NCBI RefSeq assembly: GCF_004349145.1
Contig: NZ_SMFO01000001.1
Location: 496,001 to 560,000, forward strand
Source of the DNA: Flavobacterium hiemivividum
Lineage (GTDB): Bacteria; Bacteroidota; Bacteroidia; Flavobacteriales; Flavobacteriaceae
Direction: 5' to 3'
Length of the DNA stretch: 64,000 bases
Below the pieces are notes generated by a model. It made no database searches. It had not been told where the DNA came from and was given only the letters and a program-made list of their open reading frames with translations. This document shows positions 1-7,843 of this stretch, one piece after another; position 1 is the stretch's first letter; every line of letters begins with the position of its first letter. Made by a program: the position numbers and the translations under genes.

Positions 1-9
1 AGAACAAAC

Positions 10-2058
10 ATGAAAAAAACAATATACATACTATCAAGTCTGTTTTTGACTATAGTCTTGCAAGCACAAGTAATCCCACAACCAACGGCTTCCGCTCCAC
101 CAACAATTAAAATTGGTAAATCCAATAATTTTGAACTTAAGAATGGTCTAAAAGTATTGGTTGTAGAGAATCATAAGTTGCCAAGGGTTTCTTACCGACT
201 AAGCCTTGACAATATGCCTTATACTGAAGGAGACAAAAAAGGAGTTGCTGCAATGGCCAGCCAGCTTATAGGTAGCGGAACCACAAAAACATCAAAAGAT
301 GCTTTTAATGAAGAAGTTGATTTCTTAGGTGCAAATATCGGTTTTGATGCAAATGGCGCCTCTGCCAGCGGATTGTCTAAATATTCTGGAAGAATTCTAG
401 AATTAATGGCTGACGGTGCATTGAACACTGTTTTCACTCAAGAAGAATTTGATAAGATAAAAGAGAAATCTTTAGAGGGAATAAAATCACAAGAAAAAAG
501 CGTTACTGCAGTGGCTGGACGAGTTGAAAATGTGTTGGCCTTTGGAGCGAACCATCCTTCAGGCGAGTTTGTTAGCGCTGAAAGCCTTGAAAAAGTAACT
601 TTAAAAGATGTAGTTTCAAACTACAAAACTAATTTCGTTCCAGGAAATGCATACCTAGTTGTTGTAGGAGATGTGAAAACCAAAGACGTAAAAAAAATGG
701 TCGAAAAGCTTTTTGGCTCTTGGGCCAAAGGCATCGCTCCTCAAGTTAGCTATCCTGACCCTAAAAACGTAACACAAACACAGATTAATTTTGTGGATAT
801 GCCAAACGCAGTTCAGTCTGAAATTTCTGTTGTTAACACAGTTAATTTAAAACTTACTGACAAGCAATTTTTTGCTGCAATTTTAGCAAACCAAATTCTT
901 GGTGGCGGTGGAGAAGGAAGATTGTTTTTAAACTTACGCGAGAAACACGCTTGGACATACGGAGCTTATTCTAATATAGGTTTTGGTAAATATGTAGAGA
1001 AATTTCGCTCTTCATCCTCAGTTAGAAATGCAGTTACAGATAGCGCTGTAGTTCAAATTTTAAGCGAACTAAAGAGAATCCGTACAGAATTAGTTTCTGC
1101 TGACGATTTGAAGAATGCAAAAGCAAAATACATAGGAAACTTTGTAATGCAAATTCAAAAACCCGCTACAGTAGCGCGTTATGCCTTAAATACAGAAACA
1201 CAAAATCTACCATCTGATTTTTACGAAAATTATATTAAAAGCATAAATGCAGTTACAGTAGAAGATGTTAAAAGCGTAGCTAACCGCTTTTTCTTAGCTG
1301 ACAACTTAAGAATACTTGTTGTAGGTAAAGGATCTGAGGTTGCTCCAGCATTGGAAAACCTAAAAATGCCAATGTTTTATTTCGATAAATATGGTAAGTC
1401 AATTGAAAAACCAGTTTTCAAAAAAGACGTTCAAGCAGGTGTAACCATCAAAAGCATATTAGACAATTACATCGTTGCAATAGGTGGTGAAAAAGCGGTG
1501 AAAGCAGTAAAAACAATCTCTATGGTAGGATCAACAGTAATTCCTCAAGCACCATCACCTTTAACCTTTACATCAAAAGCAGATGCAAAAGGGAAGTTAA
1601 GTGTAGAACTTGCGATGGGAACAATGAGCCTAATGAAACAAGTAGTTAATGAAACTAGCGCTTATGTGCTACAACAAGGACAACGAAAAGACTTTGAAGG
1701 AAAAGAGTTAACTGAAATGAAAAGTAGTGCCATCTTATTTGACGAGTTGCAACTGGCTAAAAAAGAAGGAGTAGTCCTTAATGGTATTGAAAGCATTAAT
1801 GGCAAAGATACTTATGCTATTAAAGACGGAAAAACCACACTTTATTATGACGTAACTAGCGGTTTAAAACTAGCTGATTCTAAGACTATAGAACAAGGAG
1901 ATAAATCAATTACTCAAGTAACTAACTATGGTGACTATAGAGCAGTTAAAGGCGTTAAAGTTCCTTTTAATATCATCCAGAATGTAGGTTTTGAATTAGA
2001 TATTAAAATTGATGATGTAAAAATCAATGAAGGTGTTACAGATGCAGATTTTAAATAA
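10..2058 (+). CDS. M16 family peptidase homologue, probably catalytically inactive
   Basis: Exported 682-residue protein of the M16 (insulinase/pitrilysin) family. A signal peptide covers about residues 1-20 (ends LQAQ). Two M16 lobes follow (about 40-240 and 255-450), then an extra C-terminal domain of about 200 residues rich in beta-strand-like sequence. The zinc motif HxxEH should lie just after G78, but A81, S84 and Q85 replace the two histidines and the glutamate, so this looks like the non-catalytic partner of an M16B pair. The catalytic subunit would be expected immediately upstream, outside the window. The start is an ATG nine bases into the window. Family assignment is firm; loss of zinc binding is read from the sequence and lack of activity is inferred. 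Confidence 0.9.
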   Translation: MKKTIYILSSLFLTIVLQAQVIPQPTASAPPTIKIGKSNNFELKNGLKVLVVENHKLPRVSYRLSLDNMPYTEGDKKGVAAMASQLIGSGTTKTSKDAFNEEVDFLGANIGFDANGASASGLSKYSGRILELMADGALNTVFTQEEFDKIKEKSLEGIKSQEKSVTAVAGRVENVLAFGANHPSGEFVSAESLEKVTLKDVVSNYKTNFVPGNAYLVVVGDVKTKDVKKMVEKLFGSWAKGIAPQVSYPDPKNVTQTQINFVDMPNAVQSEISVVNTVNLKLTDKQFFAAILANQILGGGGEGRLFLNLREKHAWTYGAYSNIGFGKYVEKFRSSSSVRNAVTDSAVVQILSELKRIRTELVSADDLKNAKAKYIGNFVMQIQKPATVARYALNTETQNLPSDFYENYIKSINAVTVEDVKSVANRFFLADNLRILVVGKGSEVAPALENLKMPMFYFDKYGKSIEKPVFKKDVQAGVTIKSILDNYIVAIGGEKAVKAVKTISMVGSTVIPQAPSPLTFTSKADAKGKLSVELAMGTMSLMKQVVNETSAYVLQQGQRKDFEGKELTEMKSSAILFDELQLAKKEGVVLNGIESINGKDTYAIKDGKTTLYYDVTSGLKLADSKTIEQGDKSITQVTNYGDYRAVKGVKVPFNIIQNVGFELDIKIDDVKINEGVTDADFK

Positions 2059-2076
2059 TCAAATCCTGAAATAACA

Positions 2077-2112
2077 AACAAAGGCTGCCTGAAAAGACAG
2101 CCTTTGTTGTTT
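2077..2112 (+). terminator. Intrinsic terminator after the M16 gene
   Basis: Perfect 10-bp stem (2078-2087 with 2098-2107, ACAAAGGCTG/CAGCCTTTGT) with a 10-base loop, about 20 bases after the M16 stop codon. It may also serve the convergent EamA gene. Confidence 0.75.
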
Positions 2113-2148
2113 ATATATGAGTCAGTTCAAACGATCACTCCACTCCTT

Positions 2149-3030
2149 TTATTTAGCGACAGTCGATTTCTTAGCAGATAAATACACTCCGATTAAAATA
2201 ATAAAAGCACCAAAAAACTGTACCGGAGTAAGCATTTCATGATCTAATAATCCCCAGAAGAACGCCACTACCGGAATCAAATAGGTCACCGAAGTCGCAA
2301 AAACAGGCGATGACATTTGAATTAGCTTAAAGAAAAGAATATTAGCAATTCCAGTTCCCACAACACCTAAAATCATGATAAACAGAACCGCGTTTTGCAC
2401 TTTTTCAACATGTATAGCTTCAGAGAAACCACTTAAATACAATATAATAAGAGAAGGAAAAAGCAATACCAGGAAGTTCCCCGTTGTAATACTAAGCGGA
2501 CTCAAATCAGACAGGAATTTTTTAATTAAGTTGACATTCACGGCATAACAAATCGAAGCAATAACAATTAATAAAGCATAATAATAATTCTGATCTGGAT
2601 GATTCATTGCGCCATTAAAAACTAAAAGTAAACTCCCCACGAGTCCAATAAAAACACCCCAGACTTGTCTTCTTTCAAAACTAACACCAAAAACCAACGC
2701 ACCTAAGATTAATGTATTTAATGGTGTTAAGGAGTTTAAAATAGAACTTACAGAACTGTCAATTTCAGTTTGTGCTAAAGCAAAAAGAAAAGCCGGAACA
2801 AAGGTCCCGAAAACAGAAGTCATCGCTATGAATTTCCATTTTTCTCTTGGAATTTTAAACAAACTTTTAAAACCAATCAACAATAAAAAAATTCCAGCAA
2901 AAACAATTCGCAAGGAACCAACTTGTATCGCTGACAACCCAAGCAATCCTTTTTTAATTAAAATAAATGAACTCCCCCAAACCAAAGAAAGTCCCAATAA
3001 ATAAATCCATTTTAATTGCCTCGATTCCAT
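2149..3030 (-). CDS. EamA/DMT-family transporter
   Basis: Inner-membrane protein of 293 residues with about ten hydrophobic segments arranged as two EamA repeats (about 8-140 and 150-288), the usual size and layout of drug/metabolite transporter exporters. The substrate cannot be inferred from sequence. It starts at an ATG and stands alone, convergent with the M16 gene and divergent from the HMA lipoprotein gene. The family is clear from the conserved small-residue-rich helices such as the WGSSFILIKKGL stretch near the N-terminus. Confidence 0.9.
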   Translation of the reverse strand: MESRQLKWIYLLGLSLVWGSSFILIKKGLLGLSAIQVGSLRIVFAGIFLLLIGFKSLFKIPREKWKFIAMTSVFGTFVPAFLFALAQTEIDSSVSSILNSLTPLNTLILGALVFGVSFERRQVWGVFIGLVGSLLLVFNGAMNHPDQNYYYALLIVIASICYAVNVNLIKKFLSDLSPLSITTGNFLVLLFPSLIILYLSGFSEAIHVEKVQNAVLFIMILGVVGTGIANILFFKLIQMSSPVFATSVTYLIPVVAFFWGLLDHEMLTPVQFFGAFIILIGVYLSAKKSTVAK

Positions 3031-3088
3031 AATTGCTATTTTACCCCAAAATTGTAATAATTTTATGAATTAGCTCTGCTTTTTTAAG

Positions 3089-3096
3089 TAATTTTG
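3089..3096 (+). promoter_or_regulatory. -7 box (TAATTTTG) of the HMA lipoprotein gene
   Basis: Exact match to the Bacteroidetes -7 consensus TAnnTTTG, 44 bases upstream of the start codon. No convincing TTG -33 element is visible at the usual spacing. Confidence 0.55.
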
Positions 3097-3140
3097 TTCC
3101 TAATTAAATATTTAGTTAAATCACTAAAAATCAAATCATA

Positions 3141-3521
3141 ATGAACATTACAAAATCATTGGCGGTAATTGCACTAGCTGGACTTTCGTTTGTAAGCTGT
3201 AAAAAAAACACTGAAGAAGCTCCAAAAGAAACGGCGCAAACAGAAACAGAAGCTCCAAAAGTAAAAAAAGAAATTGCTGCTGAAAACTTACAAACTGCTA
3301 ACTTTTCTGTCGCAGGAATGACTTGCGCAGTAGGTTGTGCTAAAACAATTCAAGAAGATTTAACAAACCTTGAGGGAGTACAAAATGCTACAGTAGATTT
3401 TGAAACAAAATCAGCAACAGTAACTTTTGATAAAACGGTACAAAATCCAGAAAGCTTAACTAAAGTAGTTTTAGCAAGTGGTGATGGAAAAACCTATACT
3501 GTTTCGGATATGAAATCGTAA
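3141..3521 (+). CDS. Heavy-metal-associated (HMA) domain lipoprotein
   Basis: 126-residue envelope protein. A lipoprotein signal peptide ends in LSFVSC (Cys20), a charged Glu/Lys/Thr-rich linker follows to about residue 52, and then an HMA fold of about 70 residues. The metal loop is GMTCAVGC, a C-x3-C spacing, one residue longer than the C-x2-C of copper chaperones. That spacing may change metal preference or reflect a redox or heme-independent role. It is monocistronic between two terminators. HMA assignment is good; a copper or other metal trafficking role is inferred. Confidence 0.85.
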   Translation: MNITKSLAVIALAGLSFVSCKKNTEEAPKETAQTETEAPKVKKEIAAENLQTANFSVAGMTCAVGCAKTIQEDLTNLEGVQNATVDFETKSATVTFDKTVQNPESLTKVVLASGDGKTYTVSDMKS

Positions 3522-3540
3522 GTACAACGACTTCCCCCAT

Positions 3541-3574
3541 AAAAAAAGGATTCACCACGGTGAATCCTTTTTTT
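3541..3574. terminator. Bidirectional terminator between the HMA gene and gldD
   Basis: Nine-bp perfect stem (GGATTCACC at 3548-3556, GGTGAATCC at 3559-3567) flanked by seven A on the left and a T tract on the right, so it can terminate both convergent genes. Confidence 0.8.
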
Positions 3575-3606
3575 ATGAAATTTTATCTAACGAATGATTT
3601 CAAGTA

Positions 3607-4191
3607 TCACTTCCACTTCAACGTTTCCATCAAGCGCTGCATATCATTTTTTATATAACTCACCGCAGGCATAATAGAGTCAAAATTAGGTTTAGCATAA
3701 AAATAAACAGAACCAGTAACAAAATGCTTCGTGCTATCTGTCGCATAAAACTGTGAATTGGTTGCTGCGTTCCCATCTACCTGATAAAACATACCGTACA
3801 CTTTTTTAGATGGATTCAAATAAGGTTGTTCTAGTATATCATCGGCCTTTATAACGTGCTCGTATGTTAATTTTTGAGCATCCCGCAACAAAGTATTGAT
3901 ATTATTAGTTACAGGCTTATAGGTTAGATAAATGGTTGCTTTCATCTTTGGATACGTAATCGTGAATCCGCAATCTTTTTCTCCTTTAATAATAGCTTCT
4001 GAATTCATTTCGAATGTAAAAGGACATTCGTTTTCAAAGTTGGCATAATTTGCAACTGGATAATCCAATCGCAAATAACTAGCTGGCTTTGGAAAAACAT
4101 CCTCCTTGCAACTTGAAAACAGGAACAATCCCATAAATACAAGTAATATTATAGCAAAGTATCTTTTTATATCGCGATCCAAATTAAACAT
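3607..4191 (-). CDS. gldD: Gliding motility lipoprotein GldD
   Basis: GldD, an essential lipoprotein of Bacteroidetes gliding motility and type IX secretion. The ATG at 4191 gives 194 residues and is preferred over the TTG one codon upstream. The lipobox ends in FSSC (Cys28). The mature part begins with the KEDVFPKP-type sequence characteristic of GldD. It overlaps the 3' end of gldE by eight bases, which implies translational coupling in an ssb-gldE-gldD unit. The gldE-gldD neighbourhood, next to ssb and mutY, is the arrangement known from Flavobacterium johnsoniae. Identification is confident; the molecular activity of GldD is not known. Confidence 0.93.
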   Translation of the reverse strand: MFNLDRDIKRYFAIILLVFMGLFLFSSCKEDVFPKPASYLRLDYPVANYANFENECPFTFEMNSEAIIKGEKDCGFTITYPKMKATIYLTYKPVTNNINTLLRDAQKLTYEHVIKADDILEQPYLNPSKKVYGMFYQVDGNAATNSQFYATDSTKHFVTGSVYFYAKPNFDSIMPAVSYIKNDMQRLMETLKWK

Positions 4192-5482
4192 CAACCGTTA
4201 CTTTTATCTGTTTTATACGTTTTTTATCCACGGTCTCAATCGTGAACAAGCAATTTTCATAAGAGATTTTTTGTCCTTTCATTGGGAAATTCCCTGATAT
4301 TTCAAGAATGAATCCAGCCAAGGTTTCAGCTTCGCCTTTTCTTACTTCAAAAATTTCCTCATCTACATCTATAATTCTGTAGAAATCTTTCAGGTTTATT
4401 TTACCCTCAAAAAGATAGTTTTTTTCATCAATTTTAGTGAACGTAACATTTTCATCATCAAATTCATCACTAATATCTCCAACAATTTCTTCTATTACGT
4501 CTTCCAAAGAAATCAAACCAGAAGTTCCGCCATATTCATCGACAACAATCGCTAGATGACTTTTCATGCTTTGAAAGTCCTTTAATAGGTTATCTAGTTT
4601 TTTATTCTCAGGAACAAAAAAAGGCTCCCTAATTAAAGCGTTCCAATCAAAATCTTCCTCATCAAGATGGCGCAATAAATCCTTAACAAACAAAACACCT
4701 TCTATCTGGTCAATATTGTCACGATAAACTGGAATTCTAGAATATCCTTTTTCGATAATTTTAGAATAAATTTCTGAGAATGATTCCGTTATTTCCAAAG
4801 CAAAAATATCAATTCTTGGACTCATAACCTGCTTGGTATCTGTATTACCAAAAGTCACGATACCCATCAATATTTTTTGTTCTTCTAAAGAGGTTTCATC
4901 TGATGAAGTAAGTTCTAATGCCTGTGAAAGCTGATCAACTGAAAAATTTGTTTTCTGTTTCCCTAATTTATTGTGCAAATAAATGGTTGATTCCCGCATA
5001 GGAATACTAATAGGTGAAAGCAATTTATCGAGTATCGCAATTGGGTAAGCGATCTTTTTTGCAAACTTAATATTATTTCGACTGGCATATACTTTTGGCA
5101 GCACTTCGCCAAACAACAATAATAAAAAGGTAACCACAATTACTTCGACGGTGAACTTTAAAACAGGGGAGCTAATCGCAGCAAATAAGTCTTTTCCAAT
5201 AAATGAAAATAAAATTACTACTCCGATATTAATAAAATTATTAGCTACAAGAATTGTAGCCAGAAGTTTTTTGGGTCTGTTTATCAGATCGGCAATAATT
5301 TTACCTTTAGAATCATCAGATTGTATTGTTTCGTCAATGTCTTTTTGTGACAAGGAAAACAAGGCTACTTCGGCACCGGAAACTAGTGCAGAGCAAAAAA
5401 GCAATACAAATATTCCAATAAAACCAAACACTAGATTTGTATCTAATGTATATGCGAAATTCAAACTGGGCTCTGGGTCCAA
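4184..5482 (-). CDS. gldE: Gliding motility-associated protein GldE
   Basis: 432-residue membrane protein of the CorC/HlyC type. It has a DUF21 membrane domain (about residues 15-190, several hydrophobic segments with the SGAEVALFSLS signature), a CBS pair (about 210-335) and a C-terminal CorC_HlyC domain (about 345-430). Its association with gliding rests on the adjacent gldD and on the known F. johnsoniae pair. The only in-frame start near the conserved N-terminus (DPEPS...) is TTG at 5480-5482; no ATG is available upstream, so a TTG start is likely. It lies 23 bases after ssb and overlaps gldD. Confidence 0.92.
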   Translation of the reverse strand: MDPEPSLNFAYTLDTNLVFGFIGIFVLLFCSALVSGAEVALFSLSQKDIDETIQSDDSKGKIIADLINRPKKLLATILVANNFINIGVVILFSFIGKDLFAAISSPVLKFTVEVIVVTFLLLLFGEVLPKVYASRNNIKFAKKIAYPIAILDKLLSPISIPMRESTIYLHNKLGKQKTNFSVDQLSQALELTSSDETSLEEQKILMGIVTFGNTDTKQVMSPRIDIFALEITESFSEIYSKIIEKGYSRIPVYRDNIDQIEGVLFVKDLLRHLDEEDFDWNALIREPFFVPENKKLDNLLKDFQSMKSHLAIVVDEYGGTSGLISLEDVIEEIVGDISDEFDDENVTFTKIDEKNYLFEGKINLKDFYRIIDVDEEIFEVRKGEAETLAGFILEISGNFPMKGQKISYENCLFTIETVDKKRIKQIKVTVDV

Positions 5483-5505
5483 ATTAAAAAAGATTAGTTA
5501 AACAA

Positions 5506-5946
5506 TCAGAATGGTAAATCATTGATAGGCAAACCATTATTTTGAGCGTCAAAGTTAGTGTTTTTTGCGGATTCTGAACTGAGAATTTGTTTGTTGTTTT
5601 CAGCAGATTTTTTAGTTGATAAAAAAGTAAACTCTGTAACTTGAATTTCGGTTGTATGTTTTGTCGTTCCATCCTCTGCCTGCCATTGGCGTGATTTAAT
5701 ACGTCCTTCTATATATATTTTATCGCCTTTCGACAAATGTTTTTCACAGATTTCGGCCGCTTTATTCCGCACAACTAAGTTATGCCACTCCGTAGAAGTG
5801 ATTTTTTCGTTAGTAGTTTTGTTAATATAGACTTCATTAGTAGCTAACTGAAACCTACCTATACAGTTACCCCCATCAAAATAATGCATTTTTATTTCAT
5901 CACCCAGGTGTCCAATCAGCATAACCTTATTTAGCGTTCCATTCAT
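5506..5946 (-). CDS. ssb: Single-stranded DNA-binding protein
   Basis: 146-residue SSB. An OB fold covers about residues 3-107 with the conserved start (NKVMLIGHLG) and the EWHNLVV and IEGRI strands. A low-complexity Asn/Ser/Lys linker and the acidic-hydrophobic tip NDLPF follow, which recruits replication and repair partners. It is the first gene of the ssb-gldE-gldD unit, with its own -7 box at 5969-5976. Co-transcription with motility genes looks like conserved gene order and does not itself imply a functional link. Confidence 0.95.
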   Translation of the reverse strand: MNGTLNKVMLIGHLGDEIKMHYFDGGNCIGRFQLATNEVYINKTTNEKITSTEWHNLVVRNKAAEICEKHLSKGDKIYIEGRIKSRQWQAEDGTTKHTTEIQVTEFTFLSTKKSAENNKQILSSESAKNTNFDAQNNGLPINDLPF

Positions 5947-5968
5947 TGTGTTAAGTGTCTATTGAACT

Positions 5969-5976
5969 CAAAGGTA
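5969..5976 (-). promoter_or_regulatory. -7 box (TACCTTTG) of ssb-gldE-gldD
   Basis: Reads TACCTTTG on the minus strand, a match to TAnnTTTG, 22 bases upstream of the ssb ATG. It sits between mutY and ssb, so ssb has its own promoter. Confidence 0.55.
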
Positions 5977-5997
5977 CATTTTTTTTAAATCTTTTTT

Positions 5998-7032
5998 TTA
6001 TTCCTTTTCAATAAAATTATGAATCACGATGGGGAATGGAAACGACTTTAAAGTTTCATTATTTATTCCATTCTCAATAACTCCTTTTACATTTACTTTC
6101 CAAAACTTGATGTGTAAATGTTGGTGCGACAATTTATGAACGATACTTTTCTCATTGCAAGCCATAATACTCACAACTTCATCATCTGTATAAAAATCCT
6201 TTTGAATTTGCTCCGCGACATGATCAAACCCTTCTTCTTTCTCTGTCTCTATCAAAGGGAACTCATATAAGTTATGCCAAATTCCCTTTGCCGTTCGCTT
6301 TTGAATCACAGTATTTTCATTTTCGTCAGCAACCACCAAGTAATTAAAGTAACGATTGCGCACTTTTACCTTCTTAGACTTCACTGGCAACTGGTCTACT
6401 TTGTTCTTCTGCAAAGCAGCACAACTATCATTAAATACACATAAGCCGCAGTTCGGACTTTTAGGAACGCATTGCAAAGCGCCAAATTCCATAATCGCTT
6501 GGTTAAAAGTAGCTGGATTGTCTTTTGGCATTAATTCGAAAGCAAGAGCAGCGAATTCCTTTTTGGCGGAAGCCAAAGCAATATCAGTTTCTACATCAAA
6601 ATAACGAGAAAGAACCCGGAACACATTTCCGTCTACTACTGGAACCACTTCATTATAGGAGAAAGAAGCGATGGCGGCGGCAGTATATTCTCCCACTCCT
6701 TTTAATTTTAATAGCTCATTATATGTAGCAGGAAAAACGCCTGATAATTCTTCAGCCACATAATGCGCTGTTTTATGTAAGTTCCTAGCACGCGAATAAT
6801 ACCCAAGTCCTTGCCAGAGTTTTAGAACTTGTTCTTCACTCGCCGCAGCGAGATCAAAAACGGTGGGAAATGCGGCAGTAAAAGACAAAAAATAAGGTGT
6901 TCCTTGAGCCACACGAGTCTGCTGAAGCATGATTTCGGAGAGCCAAATATGGTATGGATTTGTAGTGCTTCTCCATGGCAAATCTCTTTTATTTTGTAAA
7001 TACCACTTTATAAGCAAATTAGAAAATTTCAT
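5998..7032 (-). CDS. mutY: A/G-specific adenine DNA glycosylase MutY
   Basis: 344 residues. MutY removes adenine mispaired with 8-oxoguanine. Visible landmarks are the catalytic glutamate E33 in SEIMLQQTR, a helix-hairpin-helix around LKGVGEYTAAA (109-120), the catalytic aspartate D134 in VDGNV, and a [4Fe-4S] cluster with exact C-x6-C-x2-C-x5-C spacing (C188, C195, C198, C204). A NUDIX-like C-terminal domain for 8-oxoG recognition occupies about 230-344. It starts at an ATG, divergent from HU, with a TACTTTTG box on the minus strand at 7050-7057. Confidence 0.96.
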   Translation of the reverse strand: MKFSNLLIKWYLQNKRDLPWRSTTNPYHIWLSEIMLQQTRVAQGTPYFLSFTAAFPTVFDLAAASEEQVLKLWQGLGYYSRARNLHKTAHYVAEELSGVFPATYNELLKLKGVGEYTAAAIASFSYNEVVPVVDGNVFRVLSRYFDVETDIALASAKKEFAALAFELMPKDNPATFNQAIMEFGALQCVPKSPNCGLCVFNDSCAALQKNKVDQLPVKSKKVKVRNRYFNYLVVADENENTVIQKRTAKGIWHNLYEFPLIETEKEEGFDHVAEQIQKDFYTDDEVVSIMACNEKSIVHKLSHQHLHIKFWKVNVKGVIENGINNETLKSFPFPIVIHNFIEKE

Positions 7033-7090
7033 TATTAAATATTTGTTGACAAAAGTAAAAGTTTATGTGATTAAATTTTAATGAATTAGC

Positions 7091-7122
7091 TTGAATAATT
7101 GTTTTTTAAATTCATATATTTG
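7091..7122 (+). promoter_or_regulatory. Promoter of the HU gene (TTG-N21-TATATTTG)
   Basis: TTG at 7091-7093 and TATATTTG at 7115-7122, separated by 21 bases, fit both halves of the Bacteroidetes consensus TTG-N19-23-TAnnTTTG. The start codon is 44 bases downstream of the -7 box. Confidence 0.75.
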
Positions 7123-7166
7123 CACACTCAAAAAAATGATTACAATATAATAAATAAGGAAAGAAA

Positions 7167-7457
7167 ATGACGAAAGCAGATATCGTAGCAAAAATTTCAG
7201 AAAAATTAGGTCTTGAAAAAGGTGATGTTCAAGCAACAGTAGAGACTTTTATGAATGAAGTTAAAAATTCATTAGAGACTGGAGACAATGTTTATTTAAG
7301 AGGTTTCGGAAGTTTTATTGTAAAAACTAGAGCTGAAAAAACTGGAAGAAATATTTCAAAAAATACGACAATAAAAATTCCTGCACATAATATACCTGCA
7401 TTCAAACCAGCAAAAGTTTTTGTTGAAGGAGTAAAGATCAATAACGAAGCAAAATAA
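7167..7457 (+). CDS. HU/IHF-family DNA-binding protein
   Basis: 96 residues with the full HU/IHF fold: N-terminal helices (TKADIVAKISEKLGLEKGDV), the GSF turn (RGFGSFIVK) and the DNA-minor-groove arm ending in the IPAFKPAKV signature. It is a nucleoid architectural protein, probably homodimeric. It has its own consensus promoter and is followed 30 bases later by a 30-residue basic mini-gene that appears co-transcribed, with a terminator after the pair. HU cannot be separated from IHF subunits by sequence alone here. Confidence 0.94.
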   Translation: MTKADIVAKISEKLGLEKGDVQATVETFMNEVKNSLETGDNVYLRGFGSFIVKTRAEKTGRNISKNTTIKIPAHNIPAFKPAKVFVEGVKINNEAK

Positions 7458-7487
7458 AATATTAATTAATCATAAAATCGACAAGAT

Positions 7488-7580
7488 ATGCCAAGTGGTA
7501 AAAAAAGAAAGAGACATAAGGTAGCAACTCACAAACGTAAAAAAAGAGCGAGAGCTAACCGTCACAAGAAGAAAAAGTAG
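7488..7580 (+). CDS. 30-residue, extremely basic mini-protein
   Basis: ATG at 7488 to TAG at 7580 encodes 30 residues starting MPSGKKRKRHK and ending RHKKKK. Eleven are Lys, six Arg and three His, with no acidic residue and no Cys. The composition is that of small RNA- or ribosome-binding proteins. I recall near-identical short proteins in other Flavobacteria, often unannotated because of their size. It lies 30 bases after the HU gene in the same strand and its stop codon lies inside the stem of the following terminator, so it is the last gene of that unit. A ribosomal role is inference. Confidence 0.8.
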   Translation: MPSGKKRKRHKVATHKRKKRARANRHKKKK

Positions 7581-7605
7581 TTTTTAACTACTTTTTCTTT
7601 TTTAA
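7569..7605 (+). terminator. Intrinsic terminator of the HU/mini-gene unit
   Basis: Perfect 12-bp stem (7569-7580 with 7588-7599) with a 7-base loop followed by a T-rich tail. The left arm includes the last codons and stop of the mini-gene. Confidence 0.8.
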
Positions 7606-7628
7606 AAGTTCATTGAAATTGAAAATTC

Positions 7629-7820
7629 AGTCAGCAGTTCACAGTCGCAGTAAGCAGTCCCACTGCAAACTGAATACAGAGACTGCAAACTGATATTTTC
7701 CCCGGGTACAATACCTGTTAAATTATTGTTTAATCCATCCTTACAATTCAGTTATGAGTTATGAGTTATGAGTTGTTAGTTGCAAAACTGAAAACTGAAA
7801 ACCGAAAACTGAAAACTAAA
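7629..7820. repeat. Two blocks of degenerate heptanucleotide repeats
   Basis: Block 1 (7629-7690) is read as AGTCAGC, AGTTCAC, AGTCGCA and similar seven-base units ending with TGCAAAC twice; one unit is six bases long. Block 2 (7751-7820) has ten consecutive units in unbroken 7-base phase: GTTATGA three times, GTTGTTA, GTTGCAA, then AACTGAA-type units to AACTAAA. The 60 bases between them are not periodic. The blocks lie between the HU unit terminator and the RNase G start. They are non-coding. Function unknown. Confidence 0.85.
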
Positions 7821-7843
7821 AAGTTCGGATAAAAATTTACAAC

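Noticed and set aside
7629..7820. Possible CRISPR array
   Set aside because: Units are seven bases long and degenerate with no spacers; no cas genes are nearby.
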